Positions 8,489 to 17,236 of a stretch of 43,597 bases of DNA are shown piece after piece. The stretch's first letter is position 1. Every line of letters begins with the position of its first letter. Origin of the DNA: JAHDBG01 sp963922685 (GTDB lineage: Bacteria; Pseudomonadota; Gammaproteobacteria; Chromatiales; Chromatiaceae); the NCBI GenBank assembly GCA_963922685.1, contig CAWUJM010000009.1, positions 1 to 43,597 of the forward strand. Reading direction: 5' to 3'. The translations under genes and the position numbers were made by a program. The notes beneath the pieces were generated by a model. It searched no databases, was not told the origin of the DNA, and saw only the letters and a program-made list of their open reading frames with translations.

Positions 8489-9289
8489 TCAGAAGTTGCG
8501 TTCACGCCGGATCACTTCATAGGCCTGTTTGATCTCATGCGTCTTGCGGGCGGCCACCTGCATCATGTCTTCCGGCAACCCCTTCGAGACCAGCTTGTCC
8601 GGATGATGCTGGCTGAGCAGACGCCGATAGGCCCGTTTGATTTCAGCCACCGAGGCCTGCGGGCTGACGCCCAGCAGGGCATACGCCTCAGCAGATGATG
8701 GTTCTGCCGCGCGCTGACTCTGTTGATGAAAACCCCGTCCGGCCTGTACCATGCGTTCCAGGCGCCGGAAATGTTGTTGACTGACACCCAGATTCGCGCA
8801 GATCTGTAATAACAACCGCTCTTCAGCCGCATGCAGCTGACCATCTGCATAGGCAGCATGCAATTGTATTTCCAGAAAGGTCTGCAACAGGCCGGGGCGA
8901 CCCCGGCAGACCTGCCCCAGCTCGCGTAACCGGGCAGACAGATCGCACTGATCTGCCTTGCCCTCATTAAACAACCGGATCGCCTCAGCGCGCTGCGCCG
9001 CGCCGAGGCCAAGCTGAGTGATCACCTGTTCGGCCAGACGGATCTCAGCCTGGCTGATCTGGCCATCAGCTTTTGCCAGTCTGCCCATCACCTGGAAGGT
9101 CACCCGAAAAAAAATCGCCTCGACCTGTTCACGACTGGTAAAGTTAAACGGATGCTGAAACTGGTGCAGCGGAATCTGGCGCCAGCCCCGATCAAACTGG
9201 TGGCCTAAGACAGCACCGAAGACAGCACCCCAGATATGGCCGAACAGGTACCCGAAAAAGGCCCCGACAATCTTTCCCCACCACTGCAT
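8489..9289 (-). CDS. djlA: Co-chaperone DjlA (membrane-anchored DnaJ-like protein)
   Basis: A 266-residue protein close to the 271 of E. coli DjlA. Residues 5-30 form the Gly-rich N-terminal transmembrane segment (GKIVGAFFGYLFGHIWGAVF), the middle is a TerB-like helical domain (about 55-180) and the C-terminus is a J domain with HPD at 229-231. It stimulates DnaK from the inner membrane. The ATG at 9289 has an AGGA Shine-Dalgarno 9 nt upstream. The start is only about 22 nt from the divergent ferredoxin start, so the promoters of the two genes must overlap or lie inside coding sequence. Confidence 0.95.
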   Translation of the reverse strand: MQWWGKIVGAFFGYLFGHIWGAVFGAVLGHQFDRGWRQIPLHQFQHPFNFTSREQVEAIFFRVTFQVMGRLAKADGQISQAEIRLAEQVITQLGLGAAQRAEAIRLFNEGKADQCDLSARLRELGQVCRGRPGLLQTFLEIQLHAAYADGQLHAAEERLLLQICANLGVSQQHFRRLERMVQAGRGFHQQSQRAAEPSSAEAYALLGVSPQASVAEIKRAYRRLLSQHHPDKLVSKGLPEDMMQVAARKTHEIKQAYEVIRRERNF

Positions 9290-9311
9290 GAGTCAGTTCC
9301 TGATATTGTTT

Positions 9312-9653
9312 ATGCATTACTACCAGAGACACGTCTTTTTCTGCACCAACCTGCGTGATAATCCGCGCAGATCCTGCCAGCAATGCGATGCCCAGGCCGC
9401 CCGGGACTATGTGAAAAAACGCTGCAAGGCCTTATTTCCTGATCCCCGTGCCATCCGTATCAACAGTGCCGGTTGCCTGAACCGCTGCCAGCACGGGCCG
9501 GTACTGGTGATCTATCCGCAGGGTATCTGGTATCGTTACGATAACCAGCACGATCTGGATGATATTATTGATCAACAGCTGCAAAAAGGCGAGACAGTTA
9601 CGCGGTTATTGCTGCCAGCCCCTGTTGCAGTCGGGCCAGAACCGGACATTTGA
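9312..9653 (+). CDS. (2Fe-2S) ferredoxin, thioredoxin-like fold
   Basis: A 113-residue protein of the small 2Fe-2S ferredoxin family related to the 24-kDa subunit of complex I. The cysteines C11 (FFCTNLRDNP), C22 or C25, C55 and C59 (NSAGCLNRCQHGP) give the characteristic cluster pattern, followed by VLVIYPQGIWY. The ATG at 9312 gives the family's usual N-terminus; an upstream in-frame ATG at 9288 is also possible, and neither has a clear ribosome-binding site. It is the first of three plus-strand redox genes. It may pass electrons to the radical SAM enzyme downstream, which is inference from order only. Confidence 0.9.
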   Translation: MHYYQRHVFFCTNLRDNPRRSCQQCDAQAARDYVKKRCKALFPDPRAIRINSAGCLNRCQHGPVLVIYPQGIWYRYDNQHDLDDIIDQQLQKGETVTRLLLPAPVAVGPEPDI

Positions 9654-9739
9654 GGCACCTCTGAAAGTGCCCATAGCGTCAGATGATGCCATGGCCTTGC
9701 CATATACCTGAGAAATTCCTTTACATACAGAGGTTACGA

Positions 9740-11095
9740 ATGAAGCAATCAGCTACTACAGCCAGCTCGTTCAAGGTGTATACACAACACCAGATTGATA
9801 ACATTGCTGCGTTAGAAAAAATCCCGGCAGAACTGCGGTTTCATATCAGAGTCGTTGCTCAGGTACTACCTTTCCGCGTTAACCAGTACGTCATTGACCA
9901 ACTCATAGACTGGGATAACATTCCTGAAGACCCGATATTCCGGCTGACCTTTCCGCAGAAAGATATGCTGGAGCCCGGAAGCTTCGATAAAATGGCAGAA
10001 CTGGTTCACAGGAATGCACCTAAAACCGAAATTCAACAGCTTGCCACTCAGATTCGTGGCGAGCTAAATCCACATCCGGCCGGTCAGATGGAACTCAACG
10101 TACCGGTGCTCAGCGAGCAGAAACTGAGCGGGATTCAACATAAATATGCTGAAACGGTTCTGTTCTTCCCGAGTCAGGGACAGACCTGCCATTCTTACTG
10201 TACATTCTGTTTCCGGTGGGCTCAGTTTATCGGTGATAAAGAATTACGGTTCGCAGCAAAAGAAGCGAGTGCCCTGTGCGACTATCTGAAAAATCACCAG
10301 GAAGTCACAGATGTCTTAATCACCGGCGGCGACCCGATGGTGATGAAAACAAAAAACCTGCAACGGTACCTTGAGGCACTGACTGATCCGGCCTTAGAAC
10401 ATATTCAGACCATCCGGATCGGCTCAAAAGCGCTGACTTTCTGGCCTTACCGTTTTGTGACTGACCCTGATGCAGACGAATTACTGACACTGTTCACCAA
10501 CCTTGTTGCGCGTGGCAAACATGTCGCCTTGATGGCGCATTATAATCACTGGCAGGAAATGAACACACCCATTGCCGATGAAGCGATCCGCCGCATACAG
10601 AACACAGGGGTGCAGATCCGCAGCCAGGGCCCGTTACTGGCCAACATCAACGACAATGCTGCGATCTGGGGTCGATTATGGAAAGAACAGGTGAAATCAG
10701 GCATCATCCCCTACTATATGTTCGTTGAAAGAGATACGGGTGCTCATCGCTACTTTAAGGTGCCACTAGGTAAGGCCTGGTCTGTCTATCGTGACGCCCT
10801 GCAAAGCGTTTCAGGCCTGGGCCGGACCGCCCGGGGTCCTTCTATGAGTTGTGGTCCCGGTAAGGTAGAAGTTCAGGGTATAACAGAGATCCAGGGTGAA
10901 AAGGTCTTTGTACTGAGATTCATACAGGGCCGGAATGCTGACTGGGTACAACGACCGTTCTTTGCAAAATATGACCCACAGGCGACCTGGCTTGATGATC
11001 TGCAACCGGCATTCGGTGAAAAAAAATTCTTTTTTGAAACGGAATATGAACAGATAAAAAATAAAATTTCATCAATCAATATCAGCAAAGCATGA
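9740..11095 (+). CDS. KamA-family radical SAM protein (lysine 2,3-aminomutase-like)
   Basis: A 451-residue cytosolic enzyme. The radical SAM cluster motif CHSYCTFC (C150, C154, C157) follows FPSQGQT, and the GGDP motif (LITGGDPMV) binds SAM. A lysine in SCGPGKVE (K375) is in the right region to hold PLP as in lysine 2,3-aminomutases. It is longer and more divergent than EpmB, so I do not call epmB or kamA; the substrate is unknown. The ATG at 9740 has an AGAGG Shine-Dalgarno about 7 nt upstream; an ATG at 9683 would only add a low-complexity leader. It lies between a ferredoxin and a PyrK-like reductase, both plausible electron suppliers. Confidence 0.88.
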   Translation: MKQSATTASSFKVYTQHQIDNIAALEKIPAELRFHIRVVAQVLPFRVNQYVIDQLIDWDNIPEDPIFRLTFPQKDMLEPGSFDKMAELVHRNAPKTEIQQLATQIRGELNPHPAGQMELNVPVLSEQKLSGIQHKYAETVLFFPSQGQTCHSYCTFCFRWAQFIGDKELRFAAKEASALCDYLKNHQEVTDVLITGGDPMVMKTKNLQRYLEALTDPALEHIQTIRIGSKALTFWPYRFVTDPDADELLTLFTNLVARGKHVALMAHYNHWQEMNTPIADEAIRRIQNTGVQIRSQGPLLANINDNAAIWGRLWKEQVKSGIIPYYMFVERDTGAHRYFKVPLGKAWSVYRDALQSVSGLGRTARGPSMSCGPGKVEVQGITEIQGEKVFVLRFIQGRNADWVQRPFFAKYDPQATWLDDLQPAFGEKKFFFETEYEQIKNKISSINISKA

Positions 11096-11141
11096 GGCGG
11101 GATTTGTCCGGGAGGATAGCCACAGCGCAGTTGATGGTAGC

Positions 11142-12026
11142 ATGATGCTGCGACCTGCCCGGCGTGACACACTGGTGGTTGAACAGGCACGTATCCTGGC
11201 ACAGGATGCGTTCGATGGCGCGCAGCACGTCTTGCGGGTGCAGGCTCCGGAACAAGCAGCCCGGGCACAGCCCGGGCAGTTTGTACACCTGCGGGTCGCG
11301 CCACAATTACCCCTGCGTCGTCCGCTTTCTATCATGCGGGCATCTGCTCAGGCCGGCTGGCTGGAGTTTCTGTATAAAGCAGTCGGGGAGGGCACACGCT
11401 TACTGGCCCGGCGTCCGGTTGGTGACATTCTGGATATGCTGGGGCCGGTAGGCAAGCCATTTCAGATCAGACAACCCCGCCCCGTTCTGATCGGCGGTGG
11501 TGTCGGCATGCCACCGATGATCTTTCTGGCTGAATCCATACGGCGTGGCCCGCAACAGCCGCTGGTCATATTGGGGTCAGAGGTACCTTTTCCGTTCCAG
11601 GCACGCCCTTCGCAAATCATGGTACCCGGCATGCCATCGGGGGTGATCGGTGCCATGCCATTGCTGGAAGACTGGGGCATCGCCTCGCGACTGGCCAGCT
11701 TACAGGCCTATCCCGGCTGTTTTCCGGGCTATGTCACCCAACTGGTACAACACTGGCTGGATGCATTAACACCGGAACAGCGACAGGAAGTCGGGCTGTA
11801 TGCCTGCGGACCCGAACCGATGCTGCAGGCAGTGGTACGCCTGGCTGCAGACTATCAGCTGCCGGTGCAGGTGTCACTGGAAGAATATATGGCATGTGCC
11901 ACCGGCGGCTGTGCTGGCTGTGCCGTACCTGTGCATGATGAGGCGGGAATGCGCATGCAACGGGTCTGCGTTGACGGCCCTGTTTTTGATGGCTATACCA
12001 TCTACCCTGCGCACCAGCAGGATTGA
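11142..12026 (+). CDS. PyrK-like FAD/2Fe-2S electron transfer subunit
   Basis: A 294-residue protein of the ferredoxin-NADP reductase superfamily, closest in layout to the dihydroorotate dehydrogenase electron-transfer subunit. The order is an FAD-binding barrel with RRPLSIM, an NAD-binding domain (GGGVGMPPM, later YACGPEPML) and a C-terminal 2Fe-2S site C252-x4-C257-x2-C260-x15-C276 ending RVCVDGPVFDG. No pyrD-type gene is adjacent, so its partner may be something other than dihydroorotate dehydrogenase. It begins 46 nt after the radical SAM gene and is likely co-transcribed. The ATG lacks an obvious Shine-Dalgarno. Confidence 0.88.
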   Translation: MMLRPARRDTLVVEQARILAQDAFDGAQHVLRVQAPEQAARAQPGQFVHLRVAPQLPLRRPLSIMRASAQAGWLEFLYKAVGEGTRLLARRPVGDILDMLGPVGKPFQIRQPRPVLIGGGVGMPPMIFLAESIRRGPQQPLVILGSEVPFPFQARPSQIMVPGMPSGVIGAMPLLEDWGIASRLASLQAYPGCFPGYVTQLVQHWLDALTPEQRQEVGLYACGPEPMLQAVVRLAADYQLPVQVSLEEYMACATGGCAGCAVPVHDEAGMRMQRVCVDGPVFDGYTIYPAHQQD

Positions 12027-12108
12027 CCACAATGCAAACTGATGAGACGATCTCAGTGCCCACTTGAAAATAGTGATACAGGTGGTTGTCCCATTGCACT
12101 TGAAGGGG

Positions 12109-12212
12109 CATGACCGGGGCTGTTCTCCGAGGGCGTCTGCGGCCATGGATGGCCGCAGCCGAGCCCCACGGATGGGTTTATGGCGTACCTCGGGGAACAG
12201 CCCCGGGTCATG
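12109..12212 (+). repeat. Palindromic element A, copy 1
   Basis: Arms at 12109-12132 and 12188-12212 are inverted repeats of about 24 nt with one mismatch and one extra base. They enclose a 55-nt core that starts GCGTCTGCGG and ends TTTATGGCGTA. Inside the core CTGCGGCCA and TGGCCGCAG form a second perfect hairpin (12137-12158). The 5' flank (12062-12086, ACTTGAAAATAG... to GGTGGT) is also shared with copy 3. It occupies the gap between the PyrK-like gene and trxA. Confidence 0.9.
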
Positions 12213-12268
12213 CTGGATATTGTGAAGCCAGACGCCTTTTCTTATTACTCTACGGGAGAGATTTTATT

Positions 12269-12595
12269 GTGAGCAACGCGATTGTTCAGATCACAGATGC
12301 AACTTTTCAGGCTGACGTTCTGGAGGCTGACCTGCCGGTACTGGTGGACTACTGGGCGGAATGGTGTGGCCCCTGCAAAATGATTGCGCCGATTCTGGAG
12401 ACCCTGGCAGGTGAGTATGCCGGTCGGCTCAGGATCGGCAAACTGAATATTGATGAGAACCCGAACACACCGGGCCAGTTTGGTGTACGCGGCATACCGA
12501 CCCTGATGTTATTTAAGGAAGGTGAAGCTGTGGCAACCCAGGTCGGTGCCCTGACTAAATCACAACTGGCTGCCTTTATCGACAGTCACCTGTGA
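12269..12595 (+). CDS. trxA: Thioredoxin 1
   Basis: A 108-residue cytosolic disulfide reductase. The active site WCGPCK is at residues 32-37 (C33, C36), and the cis-proline is in GIPTLMLF. The start is GTG at 12269, preceded by a GGGAG Shine-Dalgarno about 9 nt upstream; longer in-frame starts would run through the repeat element and are rejected. The stop overlaps the GTG start of prlC, implying translational coupling. Any promoter must lie in or just downstream of element A copy 1. Confidence 0.96.
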   Translation: MSNAIVQITDATFQADVLEADLPVLVDYWAEWCGPCKMIAPILETLAGEYAGRLRIGKLNIDENPNTPGQFGVRGIPTLMLFKEGEAVATQVGALTKSQLAAFIDSHL

Positions 12596-14604
12596 AGCTG
12601 CCGCAATACAGCCAGATCAGACCGGACGACATCGAAGCCAGTATCACCGGGTTGCTGACCAGTAATCTGCAGCGTACGCACCAACTGATTGCTGACCTGG
12701 AAACACCGACCTGGCATAACCTGATAGAACCGCTGACGGCGTGGGATGACGAACTGGAACGCGCCTGGTCACCTGTCTCGCACCTGAATGCGGTCTGTAA
12801 CAGCCCGGCGTTGCGTACGGCCTATCACGCCTGTCTGCCCGCGCTGTCTGCTTATGCGACAGAGCTGGGCCAGCACACCGGACTGTACCAGGCCGTGCAA
12901 CAGCTCGCGGAACAGGCAGAAACACTGAATGCGGCGCAGCGCAAGGTACTGGCGAACAAACTGCGTGACTTTCGTCTTACCGGAGTCAGCCTGCCGACCC
13001 AACCGCGTGCACGCTATAAACAGATTGCACAACGTTTATCTGAACTGACCAGTCAGTTTGCAGACCATGTACTGGACGCGACCCACGCCTGGTATAAACC
13101 TGTGCATCAGGTTGAAATACTGGCCGGATTACCGGAATCAGCACTGGCTCTGGCAGCACAGACCGCACAACAACGTGGACAGGACGGCTGGGGCCTGACG
13201 CTGGACTATCCGTGTTATCAGCCGGTGCTGGCGTATGCGCAGGACCGCCCCTTGCGGCAAGAGCTGTACACTGCGTACCACACCCGGGCCTCTGATCAGG
13301 GTCCGCATGACCCGGTGCATGATAATACGCAGGTGATGGAACAGATTCTGGCATTGCGGCACGAACAGGCCAATCTGCTCGGATTTGCGCAATATGCAGA
13401 TTATGCGCTGACAACCCGCATGGCAGAATCTACCGGAGCTGTAGCAACCTTTCTGCACGATCTGGCGACACGCTGTCGACCACAAGCAGAACGTGAACTG
13501 GCCGAACTACACCAGTTTGCTGCGGATAGCGATGGTATCACTGATTTTGCGTCCTGGGATCAGGCCTACTACACCGAAAAACTGCGCAGACAACATTATC
13601 AGCTCAGCGAGGAAGACCTGAAGCCGTATTTCCCGACAGAACAGGTGATCACCGGATTATTTGAGATTGCACGACGCCTGTATGGCATCCGGATAACTCC
13701 TGTTCAGGGTGTGGATGTCTGGCATCCGGATGTCCAGTTTTATGCGGTACATGCGGCAGATCATACCCTGTGCGGACACTTTTATCTGGATTTGTATGCC
13801 CGACCGAACAAACGTGGTGGTGCCTGGATGGATGGCTGTCAGTCACGTCTGGTCACGCACAAACGTCAGCAGGATCCGGTAGCTTATCTGGTATGCAACT
13901 TCACTCCGGCAGTCGCAGGACAGCCGACCTTACTGACCCACACTGAAGTTGAGACCTTATTCCATGAATTTGGCCACGGGCTGCATCATCTGCTGACCCG
14001 GATAGATTATCCTGATATCGCTGGTATCAACGGTGTAGCCTGGGATGCCGTTGAACTACCTTCGCAATTCATGGAAAACTTCTGCTGGCAACGGGAAGCG
14101 CTGGATCTGTTTGCCCGCCATCACCTGACTGGTGAGCCATTACCAGATGACTTATTTGCCCGCATGTCTGCGGCTAAACATTTCCAGTCAGCACTGGCTA
14201 TGTTGCGTCAGGTTGAGTTTGCACTGTTTGATCTGGAACTGTATCGCAACTATGATCCGACGCAAGGCGGACAGATAGCTGAAACCCTGCAGGCAGTACG
14301 CGATCAGATTGCAGTCATTCAGCCGCCTGCCTGGCAGCGGTTTGCACATAGCTTCAGTCATATCTTTGCCGGTGGCTATGCCGCAGGCTATTACAGCTAT
14401 CTCTGGGCACAGGTGTTGTCTGCTGATGCATTTGACCTGTTTGAACAAAATGGCATCTTCGATCCGGCCACGGGTCAGGCCTTTCTGCGACATATTCTAC
14501 AAGCCGGTGGCAGCAAAGACGCTGCAGAACTGTTTCATGATTTTCGTGGACGCCCGCCTCAAACAGAGGCCTTGTTGCGACATAATGGCATTGGGCAGGA
14601 GTAA
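12592..14604 (+). CDS. prlC: Oligopeptidase A (M3 metallopeptidase)
   Basis: A 670-residue cytosolic zinc peptidase against 680 in E. coli, degrading signal peptides and other short peptides. The zinc motif HEFGH begins at residue 458, with the downstream Glu ligand in the GVAWDAVELPSQFME block, and the substrate-binding FAGGYAAGYYSYLWAQ segment is intact. The start is GTG at 12592, overlapping the trxA stop (GTGA). The following dnaN start is 5 nt after its stop. Confidence 0.95.
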   Translation: MKLPQYSQIRPDDIEASITGLLTSNLQRTHQLIADLETPTWHNLIEPLTAWDDELERAWSPVSHLNAVCNSPALRTAYHACLPALSAYATELGQHTGLYQAVQQLAEQAETLNAAQRKVLANKLRDFRLTGVSLPTQPRARYKQIAQRLSELTSQFADHVLDATHAWYKPVHQVEILAGLPESALALAAQTAQQRGQDGWGLTLDYPCYQPVLAYAQDRPLRQELYTAYHTRASDQGPHDPVHDNTQVMEQILALRHEQANLLGFAQYADYALTTRMAESTGAVATFLHDLATRCRPQAERELAELHQFAADSDGITDFASWDQAYYTEKLRRQHYQLSEEDLKPYFPTEQVITGLFEIARRLYGIRITPVQGVDVWHPDVQFYAVHAADHTLCGHFYLDLYARPNKRGGAWMDGCQSRLVTHKRQQDPVAYLVCNFTPAVAGQPTLLTHTEVETLFHEFGHGLHHLLTRIDYPDIAGINGVAWDAVELPSQFMENFCWQREALDLFARHHLTGEPLPDDLFARMSAAKHFQSALAMLRQVEFALFDLELYRNYDPTQGGQIAETLQAVRDQIAVIQPPAWQRFAHSFSHIFAGGYAAGYYSYLWAQVLSADAFDLFEQNGIFDPATGQAFLRHILQAGGSKDAAELFHDFRGRPPQTEALLRHNGIGQE

Positions 14605-14609
14605 ATGAT

Positions 14610-15719
14610 ATGCGTATCACCTTAGCGCGCGACACCTTACTGCAGCCCTTATTACGTGCCAGTGCGATAGTCGCAAAACAACAGACATTGCCAATACTGA
14701 GTAATCTGTTATTCCGGCTGGTACCCGGCAAGCTGATCGTGACTGCGACCGACCTGGAAATTGAATTAGTCACAGAGGTTGCAGCAGAACATGAACAAAC
14801 GCTGGCATATACCATACCCGCCCGGAAACTGACCGATATCTGCAAGGCCCTGTCATCTGATGCAGAAATCAGCCTGGAATTTCAGGACAACAAAGTCACG
14901 CTACGTGCCGGACAGGGACGTTACGTGCTGAACACCCTGCCGACAGAAGATTACCCGACCATCACGACAGACACAGCAACTGAACAGTTTCACGTGGAAC
15001 AAGCGAGTCTCAGGCACCTGCTGGATAAAACTGCCTTCGCGATGGCACAACAGGATGTACGTTATTATCTGAATGGTTTGTTACTGGCTTTTCATCCGGA
15101 TCATATCCGGGCAGTCACCACAGATGGGCATCGGCTGGCACTGGCAGAGGCTGAATTGGCGCATAATATTCAGGAAGACGCCCAACTGATCATACCGCGC
15201 AAGGCAATTGCTGAACTCAGTCGATTACTCAGCAAAGATGAAGACGCATCCGCACAAGTCGCCTTCAGCGATCGTTATCTGCGGATTGATCTGGATGGCA
15301 CCATCTTTACAACTAAATTGATAGAAGGGCAGTTTCCGGACTATGAAGCCATTCTGCCCGCCGAACAGAATGCCGATCTGCTCAGGGCAGATCGGGAACA
15401 ATTCAAACAGGTATTAGCCCGTACCGCCGTATTATCTGCCACCGAAAAGTTTTGTAGCACACACTTTCATCTGAAAAAAAACCAGTTGAGTCTGCAGGTC
15501 AGCAATACCGAAAATGACGAGGCAGAAGAACAATTACCCGTAGAGTATGAAGGCAAATTGCTGGATATGGCATTCAATGCTGCGTATGTGCAGGATGTAC
15601 TGAATGTGATAGAGACTCAGCAGATTGAAATGATCATTACCGGCCCGGATTCAAGTGTACTGCTGCGCCCGGTAGGTACCAATGCGTATCGTTACATCGT
15701 GATGCCGATGCGTCTCTGA
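14610..15719 (+). CDS. dnaN: DNA polymerase III beta subunit (sliding clamp)
   Basis: A 369-residue ring clamp that tethers DNA polymerase III; E. coli DnaN has 366 residues. Three clamp domains are evident. The N-terminus (LARDTLLQPLLRASAIV) and C-terminal MPMRL, where clamp-binding partners dock, are conserved. A GGAG Shine-Dalgarno lies inside the prlC end. It normally follows dnaA, but here it follows prlC and is itself followed by an element A copy and recF. Confidence 0.97.
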   Translation: MRITLARDTLLQPLLRASAIVAKQQTLPILSNLLFRLVPGKLIVTATDLEIELVTEVAAEHEQTLAYTIPARKLTDICKALSSDAEISLEFQDNKVTLRAGQGRYVLNTLPTEDYPTITTDTATEQFHVEQASLRHLLDKTAFAMAQQDVRYYLNGLLLAFHPDHIRAVTTDGHRLALAEAELAHNIQEDAQLIIPRKAIAELSRLLSKDEDASAQVAFSDRYLRIDLDGTIFTTKLIEGQFPDYEAILPAEQNADLLRADREQFKQVLARTAVLSATEKFCSTHFHLKKNQLSLQVSNTENDEAEEQLPVEYEGKLLDMAFNAAYVQDVLNVIETQQIEMIITGPDSSVLLRPVGTNAYRYIVMPMRL

Positions 15720-15775
15720 AAATGATGTCATGCGCAAAGTTGCCACAGATAGTGGCTGCGCCACTTCACTAAAAA

Positions 15776-15883
15776 GCGTGATCCGGTCATGGCTCTCCGA
15801 GGGCGTCTGCGGCTTGGACGGCCGCAGCCGAGCCCCACGGATGGGTTTATGGCGTACCTCGGAGAGCCATGACCGGATCACGC
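15776..15883 (+). repeat. Palindromic element A, copy 2 (perfect arms)
   Basis: The arms at 15776-15802 and 15857-15883 are perfect 27-nt inverted repeats beginning GCGTGATCCGG and ending TCTCCGAGG. The 54-nt core has the same start and end as copy 1, with the inner hairpin variant CTGCGGC...GCCGCAG. The outer 16 or so nt of the arms differ from copy 1, yet complementarity is kept. It fills the dnaN-recF gap. Confidence 0.92.
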
Positions 15884-15946
15884 CCGACACTGCATAAGTT
15901 TGCAGTCGCATCCCTGTAAAAGGCGGCTCTTCATTATCAGGTTGTG

Positions 15947-17020
15947 ATGTTTCATCAGCTACAGATCACTGATTTACGACTGATTGCATCAGCCAGCATG
16001 CAGCCACAGCCCGGGCTGAACCTGATTACAGGTGCGAATGGATCAGGCAAAACCAGTGTGCTGGAGGCGTTATATATCGTGACGCACGGGCGTAGCTTTC
16101 GTTATCGTGATACAGAACCACTGGTGCGCACAGACGCCGAAATGTACCGGATTGTTGCCCGCTTCCTGTCTCATCCTGGCACATCGCATACGCTCGGTAT
16201 ACAACGTGGTCGGCAGGAAATGCAGGCGCGGTTAGATGGCAAGCCGCTCTATCGGCGCTCCGATATTCTCAACCTGTTACCGGTATTATGTCTGGATTCA
16301 GATGTGCAGAGCCTGATCACAGGCGGGCCGGAATTGCGTCGCAATTTTATGGATGCGGGCCTGTTCCACATGGAACCACAATACCTGGCTTGTTTTCAGC
16401 ATTATCACCGGGCATTGGCGCAACGCAATGCGGCACTGAAACAAGCCTCTTCTGATCTGACAGAATGGGAGATCATCTTACATACCCAGGCAGACCGTTT
16501 AGACCAGTGGCGTACCCACTACCTCGACCAACTCTCACCCTTAGTCCAGGCTTATCAGCAACGATGGCAACCGGATATCAATTTAACCCTGCATTACCAG
16601 CGTGGTTGGGCACAAGATTTAAGTCTGCATGATGCCTTGGCAAAGGCACGAGAGACAGATCGCAAGATGAAATATACCAGCGTCGGGCCACATCGGGCAG
16701 ATATTATGATCCGCAGCCAGCAGGCAAAGGGCGCAAAACGCCTGTCACGCGGTCAGCTGAAGATGACCGCAGCCGCACTTTGTTTTGCTCAGGCCGAGCT
16801 ATGCCAGACACAACAACACAAAAACAGCGTGTTATTATTCGACGATCTGGCAGCCGAACTGGATCAGCAAAATAAGGCCTTTCTGTTAGAAGCCATTCCG
16901 GCATTATTTCCCCAATCCTTTATCACTGCACTCAATGCATCCGATATTCTGTCCAGTTGTTCTCATGTCACTGCTGTGTTCCACATGGAACAGGGGCAAT
17001 TAAGGCGATCTCTGAGTTAA
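15947..17020 (+). CDS. recF: DNA replication and repair protein RecF
   Basis: An SMC-like ATPase that loads RecA at gaps together with RecOR. It has 357 residues, the same length as in E. coli. Walker A is GANGSGKTS, the signature is RLSRGQLKM and Walker B is VLLFDDLAAELD. The ATG at 15947 is preferred over an adjacent GTG at 15944 because the CAGG Shine-Dalgarno then has about 6 nt of spacing. gyrB does not follow; the next gene is convergent. Confidence 0.95.
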   Translation: MFHQLQITDLRLIASASMQPQPGLNLITGANGSGKTSVLEALYIVTHGRSFRYRDTEPLVRTDAEMYRIVARFLSHPGTSHTLGIQRGRQEMQARLDGKPLYRRSDILNLLPVLCLDSDVQSLITGGPELRRNFMDAGLFHMEPQYLACFQHYHRALAQRNAALKQASSDLTEWEIILHTQADRLDQWRTHYLDQLSPLVQAYQQRWQPDINLTLHYQRGWAQDLSLHDALAKARETDRKMKYTSVGPHRADIMIRSQQAKGAKRLSRGQLKMTAAALCFAQAELCQTQQHKNSVLLFDDLAAELDQQNKAFLLEAIPALFPQSFITALNASDILSSCSHVTAVFHMEQGQLRRSLS

Positions 17021-17130
17021 TTCATACCATTGTATGTGCTACGCTGAGCTTGTTGCCTGGGTATGATTCAATTAGCTGGGGTACATAAAATTCGTTTCGG
17101 CGTTACCCGTCAGGGGCTTCTCCGAGGGTC

Positions 17131-17221
17131 GCCAGAAACCTGTGGTAGCAAATCACCACATCAGTTTGAATCGCACCACTGATCACTTGTTCGGTATCAG
17201 TGTATTTGTAAGTCACCTAAC
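17131..17221 (+). repeat. Dispersed repeat B, copy 2
   Basis: A second copy of the 91-nt repeat seen at 44-134, including CATCAGTTTGAATCGCAC. It is preceded by a half element A arm (17100-17130, GCGTTACCC to TCTCCGAGGG). In copy 1 the corresponding half arm is in the opposite orientation relative to the B core, which suggests rearrangement between repeats. It lies in the gap between convergent recF and trhP. Confidence 0.8.
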
Positions 17222-17236
17222 GACTACGACTCGGGA

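Noticed and set aside
9653..9671. Hairpin GGCAC...GTGCC after the ferredoxin gene as a terminator
   Set aside because: Stem of only 5 bp and no T-run follows.
17021..17060. TCATACC...GGTATGA inverted pair after recF as a terminator
   Set aside because: Short stem with a long loop and no T-run; left unassigned.
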